The notes below the pieces were generated by a model. It saw nothing but the letters and a program-made list of their open reading frames with translations, did not search any database and was not told where the DNA came from. DNA of 64,000 bases from Moniliophthora roreri (Eukaryota > Basidiomycota > Agaricomycetes > Agaricales > Marasmiaceae), in assembly GCA_001466705.2 (NCBI GenBank), contig LATX02000001.1:372001-436000 (forward strand). Reading direction: 5' to 3'. Positions 22,035 through 32,151 of this stretch are shown in pieces. Numbering within the stretch: the first letter of the stretch is position 1; every line of letters begins with the position of its first letter. Both the position numbers and the translations under genes were made by a program.

Positions 22035-22590
22035 CTCCATTTCAGGTTTTTTCAGTATTTTGCTCATATATACACTAATAACCAATGGAGTATATTACTA
22101 ATCAGTATCCTAGGCATTGTATCAATTATGTCTACATGCTAAGAGCTACCCTATGTCAATATCCTTCCTGTAGCCCAAGCACCAATACACTATAGGCTAC
22201 TCAACCCCTAATTCCACTGCTTCTTTGGCATCCTGATGCTTTCAAATTGCAAGAGAATCATTCCATAGTACAATAGAGCATATCTGCCCAATTTCTCAAT
22301 TTTTATTGCCCCATAGCATGCCTTAATAACCTCTAGTACACTCCTAATACAGGTATTATAGGTGGTAGCAGGCTGTGGGAACCTTTTCTCTTTTTGGAGG
22401 CTAGAAAAGCACATCACAGAGTCTCTCAAAGGGTGTGGGAACCCTCTATCCAATTAAGAAACCTAAAAAAGCACAGTACAACCTTTTCCAGAAAGTGCAC
22501 TTTTGAAAAAGTGACCTAAAAATTATCAACCACTTTTACAATTGCTGCTATAATAGTTATCAGGTACTTTTCCAATATCAGCTGGCTCAA
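22035..22590 (+). repeat. Repeat R2, copy 2
   Basis: Second copy of the unit at 16947-17560, ending ATATCAGCTGG. It lies between the G1 LTR and the G2 fragment. Confidence 0.6.
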
Positions 22591-23435
22591 GGCTCTTCAG
22601 GATTTCCTGGACAAAAATCTTTGCAGTGGATTCATTACCTTCTCTAGCTCTCCTCTTAGTGCACTGGTTCTATTCATAAAGAAGAAATCTAAGGCACTAT
22701 GCCTGTGTGTGGAATTTTAGAGTCTGAATAAGATTACCAAGAAGGACCAATACCCTCTTCCTCTCATCTCCAACTTGCTTGACACTCTGAGTAAGGCCTC
22801 TGTTTACATCAAGCTTGATCTTTGCCATGCCTACCATCTTATATGAGTTGCTGACAGTAATGAGTGGAAAACTGCATTCTGCACCCAATACAGTTCTTAT
22901 CAATAGAACATCATCCCCAAAGAACTCACCAATGCTCCTGCTACTTTCCAGCATTTCATCAACTCTATCTTTACTGATCTGTTGGATGTCTGTGTTGTTG
23001 TCTACCTTGACAATATTCTCATCTACTCTGAAAACATAGACAAATATAAAAAGCATGTCAAGAAAGTCCTTCAGTATCAAAAAGTATAGCTTGTTCTGCA
23101 ATCTCAAGAAGTGTGAGTTTCACATATCCAAATGTGAGTTTCTTGGCTATATCATCTCACCCAACAGTTTCCACATAGCTGAAGACAAGGTTTGGGCTAT
23201 TGTCAACTGGCCTGCTCTCCAGAAAATCAAAGACATTCAATCCTTCCTCAGGTTCTGCAACTTCTACTGCCATTTCATCTATAGCTATTCCAACATTACT
23301 ATTCCTCTCATCCAACTTACCCAAAAGGACATCAAATGGAACTGGGGACCAGAAGCTCAGGTGGCATTTGACAGCTTTAATGATGCCTTCACCCAAGCAC
23401 CAGTATTGACTCACTGGGAGCCCAATCACACCTAT
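22591..23435 (+). pseudogene. Gypsy G2: reverse transcriptase fragment, second lineage
   Basis: Recognisable in order: [103 protein letters not shown], then one frame over KKCEFHISKCEFLGYIISPN, AIVNWPALQKIKDIQSFLRF and AFTQAPVLTHWEPN. The catalytic YxDD reads YLDN and two stops lie upstream, so it is inactive. It is clearly a different lineage from G1/G3/G4 (DLCHAYH against DLRNGYNN). Both ends are truncated: R2 on the left, unassigned DNA after 23435. Confidence 0.75.
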
Positions 23436-24119
23436 AGTGGTAGGTTTTTGACAAAAAACTCTGACAGATATCCAAAACCATTTTGCAAAAAAACTCCAAC
23501 AAACAGCCTGACAGTTTTTTAGCTATAAATAGGCTCTAGAAGCATGCTGGCACACTTCTATAAGATTTTCATACTAGAAAGTAAATTCCCACAGCCTCTA
23601 GAAGGTTTTCTGGTGCACTGGTCCATATTGAGGCATAATGGAGAGGCTAAAAAATTGTATTTGTAAGCTAATAGACTTGTTTACATGGTAGAATGATGCT
23701 TCTACAATATGAGGGCACAGGGATGCCAAAAAGAGGGTATATTGAGGTGATACATGCAGAATGAGGTATCAGTCCTTGGGCTACAGGACAGATATTGACA
23801 TGGGGTAACTTCCAGTATGTAGATGTGATTAATACAATGTCTGAGACACCAAATAGTGATAGGTTTCACTAGATATTGGGGTAGATATGAGTAAAATACC
23901 AAAAAAAACCCGAAATTTGGGGGATGAATAGTACTATATGGGATCTATAACATCAAACCACTCTCATACAATATGGTCCTTTGGCTGACAATGCTTTGGG
24001 TCTTTTTTCTTTCTCTCCTTTTGCTTTTCAATAGAACATATCTAATTCTTTTATTTATATTTTACCAAGAAAAGTTTTTTCTATTTATTGTCCATATATG
24101 CACTGTTCAAGTCCAGGAA
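23436..24119. other. No gene recognised
   Basis: AT-rich, with only short frames. It joins the G2 fragment to the family-L gag-like region. A run of AAAAAACCCGAAATTTGGG near 23900 is notable but not interpretable. Confidence 0.4.
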
Positions 24120-25673
24120 ATGTTCAGCTGGCCCAGTGACCTTCACCTTAGTCTTCTGGCTCTCTATCCTCTCCTCCCAAACTGTCCTCCAACTCCTTCA
24201 TGGCCTTTCTCTTGTCTAGCTTTGGCCATGACTTCTCATCTTTTCTCTCACCTGAATGTGTGATATTCAAGACATCCAGCACTTGCACTAACTTATAGTG
24301 CAACATCTTAGCCTCCCTCTCCAAATGATCAACTCAGCCAAAGAGCTCATCCATTCACTCATTCATCTCCTGCCTTATCTGCTTCATCTCAAGCAAGATG
24401 AATCAGCTGAGCTTAGCAGCACACTTCTCCAGACTGTACTCTCTGTCTGACTTCTTTACAACTGGGTGGGATTTTGGATGCCCACAAGCCTTGGGCTTGG
24501 AAGGGCCAGCAATGTTCTCCAAGAGCTGAGCCATAAAGCTGCATTAGATTTTCAACACCCAGCACACTCTGTATGCACCAATTGGCTAAGTCTGCCTGTC
24601 CTGCATTAAGCTTAATCTGCCTTTCACAAGCTACTGGGCTTCTCTTTCTCTTCAGGCAGTTGTCACACTCTGTTCATAATCAGCCTCATCTGAACACAGA
24701 CTCATACAACATACCTTCTCCTTTCTCTACTACTATTCACACTCTCTTCTCACTCAGGCCTGGCTCCATTCTTGTACACTTGCAGCTGTCAGAAGGGGAA
24801 TCTACTGAACTTCTGACATGTTTTTGGGAAACACCTGGGGAAGGCACTTCAATACTGTTGAACTGAAGTCTGGTAACCATCTTACTCTTCTTCCCTTTGG
24901 CTGACTCCTTTGCATAGAGAGTCTCATATGTCCCATCATCATCTTCACCTGCTGCTAGCCCATGTACCTCATATGAACCCACTCCTCCTGTTCTCTCTTA
25001 AACCTTTCCACCTGTTCCCACTCTACTCTCTCCTGCTTGGCACATTCAGCTCACTCACTCACTTTCCTTTCCTCTTTCTCAGCCTTGCATACAGCCTCTA
25101 GCTATGCTGTAATCTTGCTGTTTTCAATGTTCTCATATATAACCTGCTACTGCTTCCATTTGGTGAGCTGCTCCTCTCTAGCCTCTACTGCCACCAGCCA
25201 GCCTGCTGTAGTAGGGGGATCAGGGCTTGCTGGGTGGAGTTTGTCAGAGTTTCCTGGTAGATCTTAGTCATATTGCATGTTGTACTTGTTCCTCAGTCTT
25301 ATGCATCATGTTCCCATTGCATCATACTCACTGAGGCAGACTTGCCCTGTCTCACTGCCTCAAGGCAGCTCTGCTCAGCATTGGCAATCTTCATACAAGC
25401 TCCAAACATGGCAGCACTCTCACCTGGCTTCCAAATAGAGAGTGGGGGGTACTTAGGCTCAGGAATCTTGGCCAGAAACTCAACAATGGGCATTTCTAGA
25501 GCCATCACCTTGAGGACCTTGAAGTCATTCCACATATGTATATGTGTCATCTGAGGATATGTATGACTGCTGAGGTTAGAAATGTCTGATATAGAGTACT
25601 CCTCAGTAATCTTGTAGCTGTTGGAGTCAACCTGGATGCTGGTTTGGGTACTTGAAGATGCTTCAGCTGACAT
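24120..25673 (-). pseudogene. Gag-like ORF of family L with coiled coil (copy B)
   Basis: From the ATG at 25673: MSAEASSSTQTSIQVDSNSY, EEYSISDISNLSSHTYPQMT, FKVLKVMALEMPIVEFLAK, WKPGESAAMFGACMKIANAE, then after stops and shifts DGTYETLYAKESAKGKKSK and, nearer the end, MAQLLENIAGPSKPKACGHP, EYSLEKCAAKLS, FILLEMKQIRQEMNE and VDHLEREAKMLHYKLVQVL. The last part has the heptad look of a coiled coil and contains TGAs where Arg would keep the helix. It lies directly downstream of a same-strand LTR (25860-26295). No pol is attached. 'Gag-like' is inferred from position; no capsid or zinc-knuckle motif was found. Confidence 0.5.
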
Positions 25674-25859
25674 ATTGTTCTTGGGACTTGGGGTTATAAT
25701 GGGGTCTTGGTTTTTGAACATCCCTTTTATATATTCCAGCACTGCTATGGCTATGTGGCATTTTCTTTCCATCATTTTCTGCATTGTTCTTCTGCATTGT
25801 TTCTTCTTATTTCTTTTTTTATCATGTTCCTCCAGAGTCAGAACCTAAGAGGGGGATAC

Positions 25860-26295
25860 TATTATGCCCATACTACTCAGCCAAGATAACTTATATAAAG
25901 TACTAGTACAACTACCTCTGTCTACATGTTTCTATTCTCATGTTTACTTCTGTTCTGCATTTGTATACTATGCAGCACATTCTTCTGCAGCATGTTCTGC
26001 ACAGTCCTCATGTAGACACATGTGCTAGCCTCATTCCATCCACCTAGTTGGTATATAAACACATGTACAGTACTCAGATATCTCAAGTAGAAGATTAACA
26101 TTGTTCTATGCAATCTTTTGTCTGAACTCTTCTCTCACTCCTTGCATGAGACTCTTCATCTCATGCAACTCCTTGCTATAGGCAGTAGGGCTGTTGCCAA
26201 TAGCTTCAGTGAACATGCTTTCATATAGTGTTCCTCATACAACTTTCTCTTAGTCATTCAGCCATACTTCTTGTCCCTTCCACATAGTCCTAACA
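25860..26295 (-). repeat. LTR of family L (copy B)
   Basis: On the minus strand TGTTAGGACTATGTGG...GGGCATAATA (the last bases are worn). Collinear with 1663-2455 without the 353-bp insertion. Read as a 5' LTR because the gag-like ORF follows on the minus strand. Confidence 0.65.
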
Positions 26296-26396
26296 AGTCT
26301 ACAAGATTGTTGCTGCTCTTACTACTCATCTGAATCTAAGTATTCTTCTTCAACTCCTCTTATCTCTCAACTCTTTCTAAAATATTATCCCTTTAC

Positions 26397-26696
26397 ATGC
26401 AGGCTGATGCTACTATTAACAATAAGCTCTTGTGCACTCAATGCAATGCAGCTAATTCTTGCTGTCATCAAGACACAAAGATATCTATCCACTGTGAATG
26501 CTGCACATGCCTCCAACTGCAATGTTTATTTGGAATGTACTTTTTGATGCCTTCAATCAGCACTTTGCCCAGTCACCCAGTAGCCCTGCTGGTAATATTC
26601 TCATTCTCTTCACTTAATGTGCTTTCTAATCTTAATATTTACAGGTCTCATGTTCCAGACCTCAGCTATCTTCAATCTCATGGTCTCATCATTTAA
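26397..26696 (+). pseudogene. Cys-rich coding fragment
   Basis: A 99-codon frame beginning ADATINNKLLCTQCNAANSC and CHQDTKISIHCECCTCLQLQC. The pattern C-x2-C...C...C-x-C-C-x-C resembles Cys-rich domains in proteins of basidiomycete elements and the fragment at 37115-37636. Gene ends and introns cannot be set. Function unknown. Confidence 0.35.
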
Positions 26697-26829
26697 TATT
26701 CATCAACAAATCAGCCTCCTTCATGCTCAAGGTGAATCTGTGAAGAGCTCTCTACATCATTGTCAAGAGCTTCTTCAAGCAAGTTCTGCTAATAATACCA
26801 CTAAATGTGCTACACAAAAGAGCTGATCT

Positions 26830-28399
26830 GTTGATCAGATCCTACTCTCCTGCTGCCTGTGTGTGTGTGGTGGGGTGCAGAGTATGATTCAGTGTGATCA
26901 GAGTTACCACACTTAGACTCTTACTTGGGTTTCTAGCTCCAAAAGAGCATATATATATTTATCAACTCAGAGACATTGAAGGTATATTTGTTTTAATAAA
27001 TTATTTTTATTGTGGTTTTCTGGTTTATACTCTCTTTACCTTCAACCTTATCTTGGCATCTTTCAATTAAGGATTGTTCATCTTATGCTCCTTTAACTAA
27101 ACATCCTTTACCTTAGCATCCTTCAATTAAGGATTTTTCACCTTATACTCCTTTAACTAAACATCCTTTACCTTTACTTTAGCATCCTTCACTTGAGAAT
27201 CCTTTACCTTCATATCTTTATACTGAGGATTCTTCACTTTTACCTTTACCACAAACATCATTTTCTGGCACAGCTATTTCGTTGTCTCAGCCACACTTTT
27301 AGATATTCACACAAGAAGTATAGAAGTTCAACAATTTGATACAATAACATGTACCTGGTACAGCTAAAATTGTCTCATTACTGGAAGAATTCAAAGCAAC
27401 TTCTAGCAATATGATGCTATGTTCAACACCAATTGATTTCTAGAGTTGTAGTAATGCACACATTACAGAACCAAGAAAGAAGGTCCTTAGGACCTGCTTA
27501 CTAATAGTGTGGAGTTCTGGAAAAAACCCTGAGCTTCCTCCCATCATGATGGATAGTTGGAAGGGTTTATCAATTCTGTAAGAATTCCAGTTTGATTAGG
27601 GTGCTCCTGGTTTAACTTGATGCTATTTTTTCATCTTAAAACTTGCTAAAGAATGAAAACATCTTAACTGTCCATTAGTGTCCTTTAACTATAAAGTTAA
27701 CAGATCTGTGAGTGTACTTTCTGGTTTATTCACCTTCCTAATAGTTTTTCTTAGACCCCTGGCTGTCCATATATGTCTTCTGAGCTATCTTGAAGCTCAG
27801 GACCTGCTGTCACTCTGTTGTACTAGCAAGACTACCAGATCATCTGTCAAACATTATGAAGGATATGCTTTTAACATTTAGGGAGTCCTTGTTCTGATGT
27901 TCAATTCTTCCAAAGTATCATGACTAGTAGAAGTTCAAAAAGCCACACATTTCCTGATATCTGGCTCACAGATAGTGTCTTATTTGCAAGACAAAAGCCT
28001 TACAAGGGTTCTGACATCAACCTTTTTATTTACTATACTGGCCTTGAAGCACTTGCAAACATCTTAGTGGAAATAGGTTTCAAGTTTACCCACATATAGA
28101 TGACAAGACTCCTCAAGCAGCTGATTTCATAGATGCCTCAAGCAATATTAGAAGCACAAATCTTGGTACTCAGTTGTCTTCCAACAATTACCCACTCAGA
28201 AGGCTGATGGCTATTTTCAATTTCCTTTACAAAAAACACAAAGTACAGGTCATAGCCTGTATATACTTACCAGTGGAGTACATTCTTTCCTTTCACTCAA
28301 GTAAGAGGATTTATCCTCTGTATCTAATCAATACTAATGAGTTTGACTAAGCTCCTGTTATAAACTTTATTTCTTCCTCCTTCACAGTATCTCTGTATC
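26830..28399. other. No gene recognised apart from a small tandem repeat
   Basis: Short frames only. Contains the tandem repeat at 27040-27245. Confidence 0.4.
27040..27245 (+). repeat. Minisatellite of about 60-bp units
   Basis: About three imperfect units built on CATCCTTCAATTAAGGATT, CACCTTATACTCCTTTAACT and AAACATCCTTTACCTTAG. The units degenerate at the right end (CTTCACTTGAGAATCCTTTACC). Confidence 0.65.
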
Positions 28400-29270
28400 C
28401 AAAGCTAACTATCATCAAAAAACATAGAATTAAGAACAGAGATAGTGTGGACATGGATTGCCAGCATGAGGCCATGCAGAAGTACAAAGAAAGAGAGTGG
28501 TCAATGTCTTCATCCATTGATGGCTGAGTCAGCTCTTTCACTCTCATCTTCAACTCACATGTACACATGGTGCATTGGAGATAACCATTGCCTGATGATT
28601 CCACTCCAGAATGGTTTGCCTTGCAAGAAGTTATTTATGGATCCACACACAAGATATTCTTGCTCTCAATCATGGCAACACAACTATTGACTTCACAACA
28701 AAACCAAGATTGTCTTTTTGTGATCTGTGGAACCCAATTTTAATCTACCTTACTGTCTTTCTACTGCAGTATTAATGAAACTTCATACTCAGCATGAGCA
28801 TTTTGAAGATCTGCCAGCTCTTCACACAGTGTCCAAAATGTGAGTACTTTGTAAATTCTCAGCATTTCCTTTCTTTATCAGTTCATTACAGGCTAGACAA
28901 CTGTTTTAGGGCAAAGCTTTCTGGAGTGTACAAGAATCCATTCTGGATTGGCAACTCGATTAATGTTGCTGTGCATAGTGTATTGCTTTCTGCATTTTAT
29001 CAGTTGCATGTCCAGTCAAATGGATTACAATCTTGCTTTCTCCCAAGTGATCATGCTGCAGATGGTCTGCATTATGTGCTTGAGTGCATGTTTGATGCAT
29101 GCACCTATTTACCAGATGTAAGAGACTATTTTTCACTTGTATGTCTGGAACTGATACATGATATACAATCAGATCCACATCACCTTTGTGCAGAATCAAG
29201 CAGGATATATTTGGAAAAATGTCCACATATGACCTTGCTACACAGAGGCAGTGGATCCCATAGATGTTGA
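28400..29270 (+). pseudogene. Unrecognised multi-frame coding remnant
   Basis: Successive plus-strand frames read like one protein broken by shifts or small introns: DMDCQHEAMQKYKEREWSMS, DDSTPEWFALQEVIYGSTHK, ILLLSIMATQLLTSQQNQDC, FEDLPALHTVSKM, then KNPFWIGNSINVAVHSVLLS, AFYQLHVQSNGLQSCFLPS and DHAADGLHYVLECMFDACTY. A possible intron starts GTGAGTA after TCCAAAAT (28849). I do not recognise the family. An element-encoded protein is more likely than a host gene, given the surroundings. Confidence 0.35.
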
Positions 29271-29704
29271 ATGATTGAAAGCATGTAGAGTCAGGTTTCA
29301 TGTTTCCTTGGTCCAACAATTGGTGGTCTAAGTGGTATCAGTAAATAAAAACATGTTTGCTTTTGAATTCTGATTTATGTATGGTAGTATGCTATTCTTC
29401 TTTGCAATTATAGAGGTTTTATGTATAATTTCATTCTGGCAGCACAGTTAGGAGTACTGGGTATGTGTTGAAGTTGTAAGAAGCAGTTACAACAGAATAT
29501 ATACTCCTTTACAGTGCTTTCAAGATCTCTGTGAAACCCCAAAATTTCTGAAAGTGCTTGTGCCTGATGGTGTTAACAGCTCCAACTGTCAGTGCTCTTG
29601 TCTATGTTTTTCTGACCACCAGAGAATTCAGAGCTTTCTCATGTTTATGATGTGTTAACACATTATTCTTTCATGTTATAATGCTTGTGATTGCTTTTGC
29701 AACC

Positions 29705-29935
29705 AGTCTGGTGCATTCAGACCATAGATCCTGCTGATATCTATTTCTTTATTAGATTGGAATTGGTGGTTTCTGGCCCACTTATGACCAAGGACCTTCA
29801 CAGTGACACTTCACTGCAATGTAGTGGACTAGTATAGTCTACTAAGCCTCAACTAGGTTGTTTCACAGTGTTATTTGAGAGACTGATTGGTTTATTGACA
29901 ACTAGTGCTTAAGCTGTATATATACACAGGTCTGT
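29705..29935 (-). repeat. Partial copy of the TGATGTG element
   Basis: Matches the block at about 20430-20610 in reverse orientation and 49765-49945 in direct orientation (GATCCTGCTGATATCTATT, TGGTTTCTGGCCCA, TCACTGYAATGTAG). Both ends are missing. Confidence 0.6.
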
Positions 29936-29949
29936 ATTCTGCACTAAAT

Positions 29950-30235
29950 TAGGAATTAGATGTGCAAATGCACTGCTATATGTCTGTGCTGAAAATGGAG
30001 CACATTAGCTGTAACAGTGAACCATGCCAAACCAACTTGCAAAACAAAACTGGGAATCAAGAATTTATATATACCTTTTTCAGGGTATTTTGGCACCACA
30101 GGCCTTGTGTTTTCATAGTAGAGGCATAGGTTTTTGAGCATCTTCACTGGGTAGATTGTACAATGGCAGATTTGTCTACATTCTTCATACACTCCCATTG
30201 ATACAATTGGGACCAGCATTTCTATTCCACACATA
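29950..30235 (-). repeat. Partial copy of repeat R-L with conserved frame
   Basis: Matches the right end of R-L (6820-6970 and 59590-59732). A 92-codon minus frame carries MLKNLCLYYENTRPVVPKYP and VGLAWFTVT, also found in the other copies, so this may be an exon of an element gene. 30236-30788 upstream shows nothing identifiable. Confidence 0.5.
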
Positions 30236-30788
30236 TAGGACTCTGGGTGTGTAAATTACACTTTTAGAAGTTCAATACTGACTCATATCTTGTTAAATCT
30301 GCTTATAATATCATTTGTTAGTCTAGTGCTCACTAGCGCTCATCCCATCAAACTCTATAATGTCAAGAAGCACAGATATTCATGCTTGTAACTATGCTAA
30401 TGCTTCTTTATATGCTGTAGTAACCACCGGCATATAGTAAAACATTGTGCCTTTCTTCTAAAATGGTAAAGTATGCTCAAACACTCTTAATCCTCTGTTC
30501 AGTGGTCTTCTTGTCATGACTTGAGGCCAGGTTCTTTTCCTTTTTCAGTAAGTTTCCTTTACCTCTCCATCATATGATGTTACACAAGTCACAGATCTCA
30601 TTCAATGCAGAGCACAGGGCTGAACTTCCTGCACACAGTCCATTGAAAGCTGACTCCATGTACTACAGCTTTTAGATCCCCACTATTCTTGCATGTGATC
30701 CAAGAGGTCCAACATTTCCTGGTATAAAAGTAGCACCCTCTGCACTTAGGACTTTATTGAATTTTCACTAAGATTCAACACTGTTACT

Positions 30789-31310
30789 ATGTTGTCCCAT
30801 AGCAGCTCCTCTCAATCTTCCTCTGCTTGTCCTTGCCCTACTGCTGAAGTAGTGTCTTCCAGGTTGACTGACGTCAACCAGGATCATGTTGTATGTTCTA
30901 CATGTAACATAAACTCTTTCAAGTTTTTTGTGAAGATGTCAACTCCTCCTGCTGAGATCTCCACAGAGGATTTTTCTTCTCCTTTCAACTTGGAGTTTGT
31001 TACTCAAGAGTTTTTCGATGTGGATGAGCTGGGTCCCTGTCCAACTTCTCAGGATCCTCCTTCTCATTACCAACTTCTTCACATTTGGGCTGCAGCTATT
31101 CTTATCAACAAGGCCAAAGCACTCTGGCAGTTATTCATTACTCTCTGGACTAATGCAAGGTACAACTTTGATGACATTCTTCACCATGTGGGACCTGATG
31201 ATCTAGCTCTCTCCCTTCTTTGCTATTTGGCCTTCCAACCTTATGGCCCCACATTCGTCCTTGATTGGTTACAGCTATTCCAATCCTTGATTGAACAGTT
31301 GGTCATCTGA
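30789..31310 (+). CDS. Hypothetical 173-aa ORF, unrecognised
   Basis: The longest plus-strand frame in an otherwise thinly coding region. It starts with Ser-rich MLSHSSSSQSSSACPCPTAE, has an acidic middle (EISTEDFSSPFNLEFVTQEF, FDVDELGPC) and a hydrophobic, helical C-terminal half (LLHIWAAAILINKAKALWQL, LALSLLCYLAFQPYG). It could be the start of an element-encoded protein continued after the G3 insertion, where a Cys-rich frame lies at 37115, but no target duplication proves the two were joined. 31311-31714 shows no further clear frame. Confidence 0.3.
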   Translation: MLSHSSSSQSSSACPCPTAEVVSSRLTDVNQDHVVCSTCNINSFKFFVKMSTPPAEISTEDFSSPFNLEFVTQEFFDVDELGPCPTSQDPPSHYQLLHIWAAAILINKAKALWQLFITLWTNARYNFDDILHHVGPDDLALSLLCYLAFQPYGPTFVLDWLQLFQSLIEQLVI

Positions 31311-31714
31311 GATAGTAAACAAAAATACATGCATCCTCAACACTGGCAGTGGTTTGGGCATGCTATCACCTACACTAACCTCTGCATGAGTTGATTTCTA
31401 TTTTTCCTTGTTCCAGCACCTAACTCTTCTCTTTTTAGATCAATAGTTGTGATCTTGCTAAAGACATGCCTGTACCTCATCTTGACAAAGAATCACCCAC
31501 AGGACCTTTTGATTATCATTCTTGATTCAGGCTCTATGACCAATCTGATGCCACTTTTGAGGTAACTTTGTCTACACCCCTTTTTCACCAGTATCTTTTG
31601 CTGACTGCTATGCATAGGCAGCTTTCAGTTTCTCACCATAATTTCTTTCCCAATACATCTGCTGCCCTCTGTACTCTGGAGAGATAAAGTTCTTACTGAG
31701 ATGAAAGCTCCAAA

Positions 31715-32151
31715 TGTTATGTTACTTGCGCAGCAACGTCAACTCAACTACCTTAGCGAAGTGTTACCTTTGTTCGAGTAGTCTTCTAAGTTCAAGTTCG
31801 AGTTTGTTCAGCAGTTGCTGAAGTTCAGAGGTCCATTCAATTGTTGCGTTGACACAAGATAGTATAAACCAGGTCAAGCTGAAGACTTTGAGTCTCAGCT
31901 TGAGCGCTTAAATACGTTACAACCAACTAATACTTGCTACATACGTAAAAGTGGTAAGTTCGGTGTTTAGCTAATAATTCCCAAGTTTACCGGGATATGA
32001 GTAATACAAAAGGTAAGGAAATGGAGGCTGGGAAGGTGTACGAGTCTGATGATGATAGAAGCATATGGAGAGATAAGGAAATGGGGGCTGGGAAGGTGTA
32101 TAGGTCCAATAGAATGAGAAGCATAGGAAGGAAGAGAAAAGAAATGTAACA
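31715..32151 (-). repeat. Complete LTR, inverted relative to gypsy G3
   Basis: On the minus strand TGTTACATTTCTTTTC...GCAAGTAACATAACA, 437 bp, collinear with the G3 3' LTR (36624-37058) but in the opposite direction. It ends immediately before the plus-strand gypsy coding region at 32152. A short internal duplication (GGAAATGGRGGCTGGGAAGG) lies at about 32020-32105. CG dinucleotides are fairly frequent, so it is young. Confidence 0.8.
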
